Counted from the first letter of the stretch, positions 31,178 to 43,960 are shown. The stretch: DNA of 60,880 nucleotides from Chromera velia (GCA_018398765.1 JAHBMJ010003001.1:1-60880); one strand, 5' to 3'. Numbers and translations are program-made. Notes: a model not told the origin generated them from the sequence alone.

Positions 31178-33989
31178 CCCCCACCGCCTCCTCTCCCCCC
31201 TGAGCCGCCCCCACGACCAGGATAGGGAGACCCTCGACGGTCTCCGGAGCCGCCTCCACGGCCTCCTCCTCCCGGAGGACCCTTAGGGCGGCCCCCCAAG
31301 CCGCCCTTGTCCTGCCCGGTCTTGTCCATCTGCTTCATCATCCACCGCTTCTTCGCGTTCTTGTCAGGGCAGTTGTTGGGAGCATGGCCCATCGTTCTGC
31401 ACGATGGGCAGCCGTCCTTCTTCCGAATCCAAAGACAGGCCCCATGGCCCCCCCACTCTACATGTCCATCCAGATGGTTGCATCTCAGGCACTGCCCATC
31501 GCAGTACCCGTGGGGAAGGCTCTTCCTGCCGGCAGGATCCTAACACGCTTTATCCCACAGAGACCCAAACTCTCCATCCCACTAACTGGGTGTGATAGGA
31601 GTTTCTCCAGGTCCCGCCATCGTCCCGATGAACGCATCCGACCCGGAGCCATCCCGGTGTCGGACACCATATCGATCGAGAACGGGGTTCCTGTTGGGGC
31701 CCTTGGGGTTGACAACGGCCTGAGTGGGAGGACGGTCCTTTCCTTCCACCCCCTTGTCATTGTATCTGCTGGAGGGAGCAGAGGAATTGGACCCAGGAGA
31801 GCACCCCCGATTGGAGCTCCCCCCGCCATCCCTCTTGCCGACACCCCCTCCTGCACTGCCCTGCCTCCCACGATCAGAGTTGCCCCTGCCCTTCCCCGGG
31901 GCCGCCAGAGTCAGGGGTCTTTCCTCCTGAGGGTTTCCCTCCCTTTACCTTGGAAGGGGACTTCCTCTGCGGGACTCCTCTAGGCCCCGCGAACGCCACG
32001 AAAGGAACCTTCGGAATGATGCCCCCCCGCGAGGCACCCCCCGAGTCCCTGACCCCGAAGGTTGCCGCTTTCTGTTCCCACTCTCTCTTCAAGTCCTCGA
32101 CGAGAGCTCCCTTAACTAGGCCCCGGTCCCAGGCATCCCCGAGAGACTTGTTGAAGGTCTCCGCCTGGGCAGCGATGCCGTGGATCTCCTTAATGATCTC
32201 CACTTCACTGGTGAGGTCCACCGGGTTCTGCCTCTCCTGCCACCTCATGATGAGGTCGTTTGGCAGGTGTGCCGTCAGCAGCCCGAGCCTGTACTTCACG
32301 CCAAGCTTATGGACGATGTTCTCCTCAACCAGGTGGTTCAGGAGACGCTTGTGATACGCCAATAGCTCTGTGTAGGTACCGAACCGACAGGGCTTGCAGG
32401 CAATCCTCTCGTACTCCAGGACGAGGGCCGAGGTCGAGTACTGGATCGTCTTGAAAAAGTGCACGAAGATCATCGCCACGACCTTATCTCGCATCTCCAC
32501 AAAGGTCCTCGGGACCGATATCAAGATCTCCTCCAGGGTGTAGGCGATGAGGGGATCCTCAGGGTCATACTTGGGCCTCCCCTGAGTTCCACTCGACTCC
32601 CTGACTCCGAGGAAAGAGAAGATGTCAGGAGCACCCGGAGCCCCGACATCATCAGTACGCACCCCCCACCTACAGACACCGTCGCAGGATCAGGGGCAGA
32701 CACAGCAGGATACACCCCCCCACCCATCAGGAGGGTCATCTGGAATACCGAAGGCAGACGACCTTCAGCAATACCCCCAGTGACACCCTTGGCCTGGGGA
32801 AGAGGAGTGAGCACGTCTATCTCTTTGCGGAGTTTGTCGGCCTGCTCGTTCAAAGCAAACCCATCAGACGCCAGCTGGTCAATACAACCATACAGGGTCG
32901 CTACCAGTGTATCCCTGTCAGCCTTCCCAGCGTCGAAGACCTCTTTCTTCTCGGCCCAGGATGCCAGCTCTGATGCGTACGCCTCCTTCCCTTCAGACCC
33001 CTCAGGGAAATTGTCCCTCCTGGGCATGCTACTCAGCACTTCAGTCTCTTCTTTCTAGATCTCCAGAATTTGGAGCTTGTCAGCACCCCGTGCGGCGTCC
33101 AGACCCGATATCTGGGCCACGAGGTCCTCGTACTGCTTCCTTTTTGTCTCCAGCAGGGTGGTGTCAGGTCGCACACCGACCACCTGTACCCCCTCACTAG
33201 AACTGCTGCTGCTACTGCTACGGCGGTCCCGCTTATCAGAGGCCAGACGCTGCTCACTGGACATGGGGACGGACATCTGACAGGAGGTGTCTGGTATCGC
33301 TCCTGTCTCCTCCTCCGTCTTCACCTTCATCTCTGTTGAAGCTCCCCCATGGAGCTCTCCACCTGAAGACAACACAACAGGGCGAGACAGGGAGAGGGAG
33401 GAAGGTTCCTTCAGAGTCTGCAGGCAGAGGATCTGTTCGTTCAGAGCCTTCAACTGGGGACCAGAAATTCTTTCCTTCTCTCGGCATGAGAGAAGCTCCC
33501 TGATTTTCATGATCCTCGCCTTGCCCATTCTCAGGACATCGGTCCGCTGCAGATATCTCTTTATCCACTCCACATCGGGCGGAGAGACGGAGTCCACAAC
33601 GTGCCTGTAAAAAATCCGGAGCTGCTCAGAAACTTCCGAGCTGAGGTGGGGCACCCGTTCCACCACCTTCTCCAGCACTTCCACCTCGGTCCTTACGACG
33701 TAGTGCTTAACGTTGACCCCCACCTTGTTCCTGTTGGTGAGGGTGAGCCCGCCGCACCACTCGTCAGAGTCTCCGAGAATGGCTACAGCATCTGCATATT
33801 GCCGTACCCACTCGATGATGTTTGTATCGTCCGTGAGGCCGAAGACGCCCACGGTCTTCGCCTCCATACCCTTGATCGCGACGCACCCATGGGGAGCGTC
33901 CTTCTTGGGACCCATGGTAAGTCACCCGCAGTAGGGAATCGGGAATACAACAAGGGGAATATTGTTGGAATGACAACGGGAGGTTCCCT

Positions 33990-34003
33990 CAGTGACGGCG
34001 CCA
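33990..34003 (-). promoter_or_regulatory. tRNA primer-binding site of the retrotransposon
   Basis: On the element strand the 5' LTR ends CTTTTCA, then one C, then TGGCGCCGTCACTG. TGG is the complement of a tRNA CCA end. The exact tRNA cannot be named from this alone; the sequence starts like an Asp-type primer site. Confidence 0.7.
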
Positions 34004-34004
34004 G

Positions 34005-34785
34005 TGAAAAGTAGAGTCTCACCTCTCTTGAGATTCCTCCAGTGGAATCCTATGGGCCCTCCCGTATCGATCCTCTAGCCTATCCAGAGGACTCTTTAAA
34101 CTGCTATACTCCCGAATTCCTGGCCCTCTCCTATTAGAGGACCACAGCGAATACGTTGACCTAACGTACTCGTCTAGACCGATACAGATAGACAGAAAAA
34201 ATTATCTGATCAGTCTTTTTACCAGACAGAAAATCTATGAACCCCCACACTCCATAGAAAGCTCCTACTGGTGGCCTCGTACAATACTCAGAGCATAAAA
34301 GAACCATAGAGACACATAGGATACAGTACAGTTCCTACACATGAAGCTCTGTCAATCCCTAGGTCAAGTCTCTTGCTCAGACAGATGGTAACTGCCGTGC
34401 ACGTCTGTCTGACTATCTGAAAATTAATTCGACCGGAATTAATTCTGAAGCCTCCGATGGTATAACCGCACCATCGTCCTAATTAAATCCCATATGAAGG
34501 CCCGGAGCACACACCACTACAGTGAGTGCCTCGGGTGTATTTCTTACTCCAAAGTGCATGCAGGCCATACCATGGAACTCACAACATGCACACCTCTGTC
34601 ACAGGCGCCCCGCCACCCTGTGTGGACGGGCCGCCGCGTGCGCGTTGCTCCTTTCCCTGGATCGGGGCGAAGGGACAAATGGAAAGGCCGGGACCGGAAT
34701 TCACCCTCCGCGAATCCGACCAGGAACGGGACCATTGTTTTCTTTCACATACACCCTCCCGAGCCCCCGAGGAAAAACTAGGGCA
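34005..34785 (-). repeat. 5' long terminal repeat
   Basis: Matches the left LTR from TGAAAAGTAGAGTC onward, including the segment GAAGCCTCCGATGG and the GCATG-rich middle. Similarity is lost just after GAGGAAAAACTAGGGCA, so about 15-20 bp of its outer end is missing or replaced. Confidence 0.85.
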
Positions 34786-37410
34786 TCTCTTCCACTTCCA
34801 CCTGACTGAGCCGTTCTTTTACTGACTTGTACATCTCTAAGTCCCTCAAGTGCCTAAGAATCAGTCCACAGGGACAGCAGAGAGACTGGACTTCTCTGCA
34901 TGCACGTAACGGTCTATAGAATTCCAAGGTTCAAGGCAAGGAGCCGACCCGGAAAAAGAATCTATAATGGAGATTCTAGGTAATTGAAAGTCTCTTCCAA
35001 CAGCTGAGATCCTATGTTGTCTGTGTACAAATGTGTCGGTAGGAGCACACGGTCAATCTACCATAATCCAGTACAATCCAACAGGCTGTTGTCTAATTCA
35101 ATTGGAATTTATCGAATACATACTAATTATACAACATACAAAAAACGCATGCATGCGAAAAACCATTGGAGAATGACGCTTCGCATACACGCCGAGCTAA
35201 ACATTAATAGCTCGAAATTAGCATGCCAATTAATCGCAGTATTACGTCGATCCTTGCAAGCCGATAGATAGACCGTAGGCATGATTAGAAAAAATATTTA
35301 ATACTACTCTTCTTAATTATACTAGTACAGACTCATAATAATAATAGCACAGTTAATAGCTAGGTTAATAGTACTGAGTATAAGACTTTTAGATTGCAAA
35401 TTCGGCCACAGATCGTCAAATGTGTTGCTGACATTATCTAGGACATTATTAGTTTTATCAGCATATTATGGCTACTAGCTAAGGAATAACATGTTTAGGA
35501 GATTTGCAGCGAGGCGAATCATAATCAATTCGCGATGCTAGAAATAAGCGAAAGAATCAACTGTATAACGTATTTTATAGTTGATTCACAGATTCAGACA
35601 GGAAGGTCTGTCGAGCTAAATGTTCGGTCGCTCTATGTCTGATAGTGTCTGACACTGTCTGTTAGTCTGATTCTATCCCCTCATGCAACAGAAACTGAGA
35701 AACGCAACTGTTGATTCATGTGGCTAAACAGCAATATTACGGTATGCAACACTGCATGCTCTCACTTTAATTACAGCCCCAGAAAGACTTACATGCGGGC
35801 CGGCTCAGTCTAATCGAAATACCGCCTTAACGCCTATTAACACCGTTGGGACGGGGCTTCAGGGCAGTAAAAATAACGCAAAATAACGTAAAGAGTTCTT
35901 TTTGAACACTGTTAAACACTATATAGAACCAGAGTGTTCAATGTTTCCTATAATTTTATAGAATCATCTTTGTCATAGTAATTAATATTAATTAAATTTT
36001 ACTTTATAATTTAAAGATACGCTAGAAAGATACGTGCATTTTAAAAGATTTTATCTTTAAAATTTTTTTTTTGTGTTTACTGATTCATACTGAATTATTG
36101 CTGACTTTTGCCTTAGGCCGAAATTTGTCTAAAGTTAAAAGTTCGAAGCTTTAGTTGGGTCATGATGTCCCGGGGGTAGCTCAGTCACAGTTAATGCAGC
36201 GAGGCGGGGTGCTCACTCATGCTCACGCCACAACCAGCATACACATCACAAACTGTCAACTCTCCAGAATCCTATCCGAAAGCTTAATCCAAGTAAATCC
36301 AAGTCTCCAAAAGAAGAAGGATTGTGTGCACCTTCCTATTTAAAAACAAAAAAAAATTAGGATTGTCCTCCTTCGTCTTTTTTGTGACTGTCTACACTTT
36401 CCCATTCAAAAACGAAAAAAGGATTATACGATTTATGTCCATGTCTGCGGGCCCGGCCGGCGGCCGGAAGTCCCGCCCCAATGCTGAATTTCGCGGGCTC
36501 CTGACGAACGATCGTACATGAATATTCGGGAGACGCAAATGATGCGCAAAAAGACGTGTGGACAAAAAAAAAAAAAGACGTGTGGACTCACGGACCATTG
36601 TGGACCTTCATTCAACTGCGGGGTGTTGCAGATGTTACTTTCAGGGTGGTTTCTTGGTGTGCTTGATGTGTTGAGCAGCTGGACTTCCGCTTTCGCGGAT
36701 GCACGGCAAATCATTTTTGAGGGTCTCTTGAGAGAATGTTGGCCGGTTTGGTCGATGCCCAACTTCCTCCAATGTGGGCAGTGTAAGAAGGCCGTTGACG
36801 GCTTGCACTTTTGAGATTAAAAGCAGAAGATTTGTAAAAAATAGGGGTTCTGGCAGGAACTTGGTCGGCGCTCGTTTCTCGTGAGGAGGTTGACTCCGGT
36901 GAGTGGGCGCGTAACCTCCCGTCTCTCCTGTGTGCGCATTCCATTAAATCTTCAAAGTTGTCGTTCTTTCCGTGGCTCGGTGGCTTTCGGCTTCAGCTTC
37001 GTCGCATCTTTTCAAGCACGAGAGCTTCTCGGCATCTCCTCTTTCTGTGCCTCTTTGCCTTTCTGTTTGCGCTCGACTGGCTTCCCACTATCTTGGACAG
37101 TATCTGTAGCCATGCGTCTCCTAATTATTTTATCCGAAAATCAAGTGTTCCTGCCTTTGCGTCTTGTCTGTCAGATCTGTGCTCGCGCATCTCCTTTGTG
37201 TATATGTTTCAACTGTTCTGTTAATTTCCCATTGATTCGCTGGCTCCTGTACCCACTCGCGCATCAAGCATTCCATGCGGCCCCTCATTGCAGCGTGACG
37301 CCCGCCGGGTCTGGAAGGTTTCTGTCGGTCGAGCGTGGCTCCCTCCATCCAGCCTGTTTTTTTGCAGTTTTTCTTCCCCAAACTCGCAGCAAATCGAAAA
37401 CAGCACAAAA
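34786..37410. other. Intergenic region, mostly AT-rich
   Basis: No recognisable gene. AT-rich and palindrome-rich from 34900 to 36100. Two short imperfect tandem repeats occur: 36318-36425 (AGGATTGT...ACTTTCC units ending in A runs) and 36548-36590 (AAAAAGACGTGTGGAC twice). The last 400 bp, pyrimidine-rich, probably holds the promoter and 5' untranslated region of the gene at 37411. A stretch at 36168 (GGGGGTAGCTCAGT) looks like a tRNA 5' half but has no partner. Confidence 0.45.
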
Positions 37411-37449
37411 ATGTCGGGGGGATCTCCCGATCCAACAGATCGTCCCCCC

Positions 37450-37482
<33 letters not shown>

Positions 37483-40400
37483 GGCAATGGCAATAGGGCA
37501 GAGCTCGAAGTGCCCGCAGAACCGGTTGTCAAGGCACGCACGGAAGAGACGGAAGCGCCCGCCGCAGCCAATGGCAGCGCGAGCAAGGGAGAGGGCGGGC
37601 CGCCTGCAGCAGCAGCCGCCAGTCGAAAAAAAAGGCGGGTGGCACCCCCTGCAGCAGCAGCAGCCGCTGCAACCGGGAATGGAGAAGGGGGGGGTAGAGT
37701 GGGGGCTATACGGGGTGCGAAGGTGCGCGCTGAGGAGAGGCGACGAGAGATGGAGGAGTCTGCCCTGCTTGTTGACGCTCTTGTACAGATGTGGGATGAG
37801 GAGGGGGAGGAGGACATGGATGAGGAAAACGATCGTCAGACTTCTGTGGGAAGGGGGAGGGGGAGACCAGCGAGTGGACCCCGCTCTAGGGGTGGGAGGG
37901 GTGCCGCGAAGAGTGGACGTGAAGACCAATCTCAAAAGCAGAAAGATGAAACTGCTGCTAGCGCAAACAGGGGGCGGAGAGGGCGAGGGAGGCCCGCGAA
38001 CCGCAGCGGTCAGCCTCAGGGCAGCAGACTGACTATGCGTGGCAGAAAGAGGGGGCGGGAAGGGGGGTCGATAGAGAAGAGAGGAGAGGGGGATGAGAGC
38101 GCTCAGCGGCCGACGAAAGACGATGTCTCAGCCTCAACCTCTGCAGGAGGCGCGCCTCCCATTGCAGATTCTGCTGCTTCCCCTTCTGCTAAGCCTTCTT
38201 CTGCTCATTCTGCAACAGCCTCAGCCTCAGCAGCGGCAGCGTCCAACACGGGGGGCACGGAGGCACAATTGAGGGGACGCACCCGCCATCGGTGTGAGCA
38301 CGACCGTGAGCGCCGACACTGCAAAGAGTGTGGGGGTTCGGGGCTATGCGAACACGGCAAGCAGCGGCACAAGTGCAGAGTCTGCGGTACCAAGTATTTC
38401 TGCCCGCACGACCGGCTCAGGTACGCATGTAAAGAGTGTGCACCAGAAAGCAAAAGCAGGTGCGAGAACGGTCGGATGCGCCGAAAGTGCAAGGAGTGCA
38501 GTGGCAGTCGCATCTCCGAGCAGGAAGGGGGTCGCGAGCGCTCGAAAAGGAGGACGCCTCTTGACTCCGAGGCAACCGCATCAGACAGAATTCCCTGACG
38601 CCGTCCCTCCGATGGTGTCGCTGCGGGGGGCGGAGTCTCTCAGCAGTCTCCGAACATTCCCCAGTGCAGTACTGAGCATATGGGGGGTGACATCCCTGAG
38701 CCTGAAGACATGCCGTGGCCAGTGGGGGTCCCTGAACCTCCAGAGCTGCTCCAACCTGGTCCCCACACCGCCAGTAGCGTTCCTAGTGAAGAGAAAAAGA
38801 AAGCCACCTCCGGACATGGAAGGTGTGTGCATGGGAGGGAACGCCGCAGGTGCAAAGACTGTGGTGGGGCTGGTATATGTGAGCATGGACGTGACAAAAG
38901 GCGATGCCGCGATTGTGGGGGGAGTGCGTATTGTCACCACGGAAAGCGGAAAGAGAGGTGTAGAGATTGTGGGGGGATCCAACTCTGCGTGCACGGCCGT
39001 CAACGCCATATGTGTAGAGACTGCCCCGAAGGTTCCAAATTGAATTTCTATTGTGAGCACGGACGTGTACGGTACCATTGCACTCTGTGCGTTGGTACAA
39101 GCATTTGCGAGCACGGTCGCAGGCGATACAGGTGTAAAGAATTGTGGTGGCACGGGTATATGTGAGCATGGTAAGCGGCGGGAGAACTGTCATGTATGTA
39201 CGCCCGGTTGCAGAGAAGCTGTCTTGTGCAGACATGGGTGGAGACGGGTGTTGTGCAAAGAGTGTGGCAGGGGGAGCATCTGCGAGCACGGAAAGCGTCT
39301 GAGGTATTGCGTGGATTGTGGAGGTTCGGGCATTTGTGCCCATGGGGTGTTGAGGAGCAAGTGCAAGGAATGCGGGGGGCCAAAACGGTGCAAGCACGGG
39401 AGGGTGGCGCGTCTTTGTAGAGAGTGCGGGGGAAGCGCCATCTGCGAACACCGGCGCCTTCGTCGCTGGTGCAAGGAGTGTAGGGGGAGCGCCATATGCG
39501 AGCACGGAACCGTTGCAAGAGTTGCCAGCAGGGTGTTGATCTCTGCACGCATGGGCGGCTGCGAAAGAGCTGCGAAGAGTGTCGTGCTGTTTTGTTGTAG
39601 AGAGAACAAGAGTCCAAACAACTCCCGATTTGCGATCATGGACGGATGAGAAGATCTTGCAGAGAGTGTGCTCCCGAATATTTTTGTGTGCACGGTAGGT
39701 CTCGACAACAGTGCGCTTTGTGTGGGAGCGGGCACGCGATGCAGCAGGTGGGGGGTCTGTCAGTAAGGAGATCCCGGAAAAAGACAGGAGAAGAAAGTTT
39801 CATGTGTCCGCACCGCCGAGAGCGACGCAGATGCAAAGAGTGTGGTGGCAAGGCAATGTGCCAGCATGGGCGGGAGCGTTACAGGTGCAAGGAGTGTGCT
39901 GAGGCAGGTATTTGCGAGCACGGACGAGAGCGCTACAAATGCAAAGAGTATGGCGGCAGTGCCATTTGTGAGCATGGGCAAAGCAAAGAATGTTTGTGAG
40001 CACGACCGACAGCGAAACAGGTGCACAGTGTGCAAAGCCACAGCTCCGTGCCCTCACGGTGAAGAGCGGAAGAGTTACCAGAAGTGCAATTCTTCTCTTC
40101 CTGCCTCAGCCGCTGCTTCAGCCTCCGCTTCATCTGCGCCAGCAAAAAAACGAAAGCGCAGCAGCAGTAGCAAGAAGAAGAAGGGTGATGCTTCCTCTGC
40201 CGACGCTCCTCCTCGTGTTCCAGCCGCGGCTGCAGCCGGTGGAAGTCAACAGTCTGCTCCGATCAATCCCGCTTTGTCGGCCGTTCAACTTGCGAGTAGC
40301 CAATCTTCCCAACTCCAACCTCCCACATCTTCTGCTGCTGGCCAGTCTCAGTCTGGAGGGGGTTCGGGGGTCCTCCTTCCTCTGGCTTTCCCTCTGGCAG

Positions 40401-40561
40401 TGACCATGGCTCAGCCGCTGCAGTCGTTGGTGTTTCCCGCCGGTTGTGCGGCGGGCATGGTCAACTTAAACCTTAACGTTGGCTCTGACTCTCTGTGCGA
40501 GCACGGCTGGGTGAGGGGGTTGTGTCTTCAGTGCGGGGGAGGAGGAGGTGGCGGACGTTGA
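37411..40561 (+). pseudogene. AT-hook protein with about 27 CEHG-type Cys/His repeats, frame broken
   Basis: The start ATG at 37411 lies in a good context (CACAAAAATG). Residues 1-290 are Ala-, Ser- and charge-rich with a basic nuclear-signal-like KKRRV and two AT-hook cores (GRGRGRPAS; GRRGRGRPAN). From 38290 to 40060 about 27 units of the form C-x-H-x3-R-x2-C-x2-C-x5 follow (for example CEHGRERYRCKECAEAGI), likely zinc-binding. The end is basic (KKRKRSSSSKKKKG), then a Ser/Gln-rich tail and one last CEHG unit at 40498. The repeats cross frames: a TGA at 38596, +1 shift at about 39142, shift near 39512, TAG near 39598 and shift near 39985. No intron-like sequence separates the pieces. Either a young pseudogene or assembly indels. 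CEHG repeats are known in several protist genomes, with no assigned function that I know of. Confidence 0.75.
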
Positions 40562-40806
40562 AAGACGTACGTCGGTCTTTCTGAACCGCAGCCTTTGATT
40601 TAATCACAATGAAAGGGTCCAAAAAGAACTGTCGGAGCCAAATTGAACATCAATTAAACTAGCAATCGATCTCTAGGCTCCTCCCCATACGTAAAAGAAT
40701 AAATAAATAAATTTAGGCCAAAACCCTAGCCAAAACCTGAATTAGTTTTTTTATTTTTTTATTTTTGTGTGTCGGCTGGGCTTTGAGCTTTGAACTAGAG
40801 TTGTTA
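40562..40806. other. Intergenic spacer
   Basis: Short AT-rich spacer after the CEHG gene with AATAAATAAATAAATTT near 40699, which could act as its polyadenylation signal. No gene seen. Confidence 0.4.
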
Positions 40807-40879
40807 AATACCGCATACCGGTTATAACCGGTCGTTTTTGATCCCTAAATGACGGTATTCAGACCATAATTTGGTATTT
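40807..40879. repeat. Small foldback element, copy 1
   Basis: TTAAATACC at one end is inverted as GGTATTTAA at the other. The middle holds ACCGGTTATAACCGGT and CCCTAAATGACGGTATTC. A related hairpin lies at 43692-43781. Confidence 0.55.
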
Positions 40880-41096
40880 AATCTTAATGTTTTAAGCTTT
40901 TAGACGTTACTTAACTGACTATGCGTAAAAAAATATGAAGAACTGTAACACTCTCTATATTTAAGTGATTGCATCGGCCGTCTGACGGCCGCCGTCAATC
41001 ATGGTCAGTGGTCCGTCAGGGCCGTCACACAGTAATGATGATCACTGTCCATTTTTAGGTCTTTTAAGCTTTCATTAATTAACTCTCTGTAACAAC

Positions 41097-43613
41097 TAAG
41101 GCTGAGAAAAGGTGCATAAGGTGCTGGTGCTGGTGTAAAAATAGGTTTGCACCTTAAATCAGGTGCAAAACAGGTGCAAAATAAGGTGCACCGTTTACCC
41201 TATGAAAGCTATGTTTCTAGGGTTGATTTCTAGTGTTTCTAGGCCAAAAGGCGCCTCATTCAAAGCTTAAAAGCTTTTTATGATATAGATTTGTTACACT
41301 AGTTTTTACTATGCAAAACAACTTTAAATGTCGCTAGAAATATCAGTGAAAAGTAGTGACCATGTTTGATTTGATTATATTTGATTTGATTTGATTTGAT
41401 TTGAGCTTCAACCTCAAATATTTGATATTTGAGGTAAGATTTGAGGTTAACCTCTTAGGGTTCCTCACTGAGTCACTGACTTACTGTCGCTCTGATCATT
41501 TTTCTCATGACAATAGTTATTACAATATTTCTGATGTGTATTTCAAAAATTTAAAAAAATATATATATAATTATAACTTATCAGTTCCGTAAAAAAAATA
41601 TGCCTGTGTGGCAGTGTATATACAGCTACAAATAGTTTTTCCTTCCCCCTCGGCTTCTTGTATTTTCACCTGACACTGAATTACATTTGCCCCCTTTTAC
41701 ACAGACCATATTTTTTTTGCGTACCCGGCTCTAAAAACAAATGCCTCCTTCTTCCCGTTCGACCCTGTTGGATTGTGTGACATGTCTTTACGGGGTGTAA
41801 AATGTTTGCAAACGCTCAAAAAGGGGGCCGTAAAAGATGTTCCAGCACCAGAAAAGTTAACACAGCTGTTCGGAAAAACGTTCAGCTGATCGGTTTACCT
41901 CTGCATGAAGTAAAAAGGGGTAAAACGTCAATTTCAGTGCAGCTCAAAACGTTTTTTTTTTGAGAGTAAACCATCAAGATTTAGGTTTTTTCATTTGAAT
42001 CAGCATGCGTGACGGATTGGTGCCTGCAAAATTTTTTCGAGGACCTTCATATTTGAGGTTGAAAGTCATATTGATCAAATATTTGATCGTATTTTGATAG
42101 GTCTTTAAATACTAGGTCCTCCCTGACTGGATATTTGATTTGAGCTTAAGCCCTACCTCAAATCAAATCAAATCAAATCAAACATGGTCACTAGTGAAAA
42201 GGCGATAAAAAGCAAAAATAAAAAATATTACAATTAAAGACTCTATGTCTCTGACTGTCTCATGACTTCGGTCTCTTTCTAGGTCTTTTTTCCCAACTTA
42301 AGCAACATTTTTCACCTCTCCAATGCTTTTTCTGTATGCTTATAGTGTTTGAATATATTTGGTGCCGTTTGCGTGCTGCACTGTAGTCCAGTTCTGTCCC
42401 TACCGTCCATAAAACCTTCAAACTGCATGCATGCCCCTTTGGAGCAAACTCATGAAGAAAACAACCACAAATGGTGCGTTTTCATGAAAAAGAAAAAGAA
42501 GAAAGAATGAAACAAAAGAAGGCTTTTTTTATTGTGAAATTGTGAAATTGAAAAATGATTAACTGCAGTGACTGGTATACAAGACCGGTATGACTGACAA
42601 CTCGCAAACGAAGGGGTGAACGCCCCTAGAAAAGCTGCAATTCCCTCTACAGACGGACTTCAAACCCTCTCGAAGTACCAAATGCAACGAGAAGCCGTGG
42701 CATGACAGAAAGTCAAATACAGATCTGTATGTGAGCATGCAAACTTGACGAGCCATCAGCAGACGGAAGTGACGAATGGTTCCACTCTCTAAGGCAAAGC
42801 AACAAATCGAATGATCACACCAATTACACTCTTACTGACCAAGATAGATCGAGCCCGCCAATCGAGAAGAGCACCCGGCACCAGGTTTCAAAAGTCTTTA
42901 CCTATAACTAAGAGGGAGAGTGTTAACGTACCTTCGCGTATGCGTGTTCCCATGTGTATGCCGTTTCTGCTTCTCTTCATCATATGAAAAAGAATCTACG
43001 TACAGCACTGCGTTGGTATTCATCCTCGGATTGCTAATAAATTAAGGTCGAGGAAGCTGTTTCCTCCCGGCAAACCGTTTGGCATTGTGCTATTACTATG
43101 CAAACGGACTCAGTCTGCGTACTCAGCTTCTTGACTCAAACTTGTTGTTCTAGTCCTTTTACTTTTGTGCGCTCTGCGTTGCTATATGTTGCTATGCGTG
43201 TATATGCAGTCGTTTCTGTTATATAAGGCAGCTCATAAAACAGTTCTCATACTGCAAAGAGAAGAGGTACTCATTCTCCAATGGACTTGATTTCATGCAG
43301 TGCATGCGTTGTCGAACGTGCGTTCATACAGTAACCTCTGTATGCATGTAGCCGATTTTAAATTTTTCTCAAAAATCGGTTGATTGGATTTGTTCCGCGC
43401 ACCGCGGCCCGGTAACACGCGCGTTTGGGGCCGTGGGGAGCCGCAGAAGCGGGGCCGTGGCGCGTTGCATGGCCATAACGCTGACACTTTTCACCCAATT
43501 TCATTCAATCAGGTGCAAAACAGGTGCATCAAGTGCATCTGGTGCAAAACAGGTGCATCTGGTGCAAGTTCTTGGTTTGCACCTTTTCTAAGGTGCACCT
43601 TTTCCAAGCCCTA
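41097..43613. mobile_element. Non-autonomous hAT DNA transposon (outer, 2.5 kb)
   Basis: Terminal inverted repeats TAAGGCTGAGAAAAGGTGCA (left) and TAGGGCTTGGAAAAGGTGCA (right, read inward) are flanked by the identical 8-bp duplication GTAACAAC at 41089-41096 and 43614-43621. The duplication fits the hAT form nTnnnnAn and the ends fit YARNG. Several AGGTGCA copies lie near both ends, like subterminal transposase-binding sites. No transposase frame is present, so movement would need a partner element. A second hAT element is inserted in it at 41354. Confidence 0.85.
41354..42193. mobile_element. Non-autonomous hAT DNA transposon (inner, 840 bp)
   Basis: Perfect 23-bp terminal inverted repeats beginning TAGTGACCATGTTTGATTTG, flanked by the identical 8-bp duplication GTGAAAAG at 41346-41353 and 42194-42201. 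Both features fit hAT rules. The ends continue into TTTGA pentamer runs. No coding frame. It lies wholly inside the 41097-43613 element and is therefore the younger insertion. Confidence 0.9.
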
Positions 43614-43691
43614 GTAACAACATTTTCCGTAAAACACACCCGATTTTAGGTTGTTGACCCTGAACTCACCAGGAGTTGATTATAGATACTT

Positions 43692-43781
43692 AGATAAATA
43701 CTGTATACCTAAATTCGGTATTTGACTCCCAAACTATAGCCCCCAAATGACGGTTATCCGTATTTTACAGTATTTATCTGT
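43692..43781. repeat. Small foldback element, copy 2
   Basis: AGATAAATACTGTA is inverted as TACAGTATTTATCT about 60 bp on. The interior CCCCCAAATGACGGTTATCC resembles the 40807-40879 hairpin, so the two are probably one miniature family. Confidence 0.6.
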
Positions 43782-43857
43782 CTGTTTCAAAAAAATAAAA
43801 TTTAAAAAAAAAGTAAAAGTGATTTTGGGTAATTAACTTTTTTATTTTTTTACGTGA

Positions 43858-43960
43858 ATGAATGAATGAATTGAGGCGTGGTTAAAGCCGGTGAGCCACC
43901 ACTTAGGCTCTGGCCATCCACGGGCCCTGGCATGGGGCATGACATGCAATATTGGCCAGA
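43858..43960. repeat. Dispersed repeat, second copy
   Basis: GAATGAATGAAT edge, then GGTTAAAGCCGGTGAGCC, TAGGCTC and GGCCA, matching the copy at 1545-1660. Confidence 0.45.

Noticed and set aside
36165-36240. tRNA gene starting GGGGGTAGCTCAGT
   Set aside because: Only the 5' half looks right; no T-arm or matching acceptor 3' strand follows.
37285-37935. Minus-strand Ala/Cys-rich frames at the 5' part of the CEHG gene
   Set aside because: They are shadows of the poly-Ala and basic plus-strand coding sequence, with no motif of their own.
39048-39617. Minus-strand Cys/His-rich frames opposite the CEHG repeats
   Set aside because: They mirror the repeat on the other strand; only the plus frame has regular C-x2-C spacing.
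37411-40561. Explaining the frame changes of the CEHG gene by introns
   Set aside because: The repeat continues across each break with no inserted sequence and no GT...AG pair long enough to be an intron.
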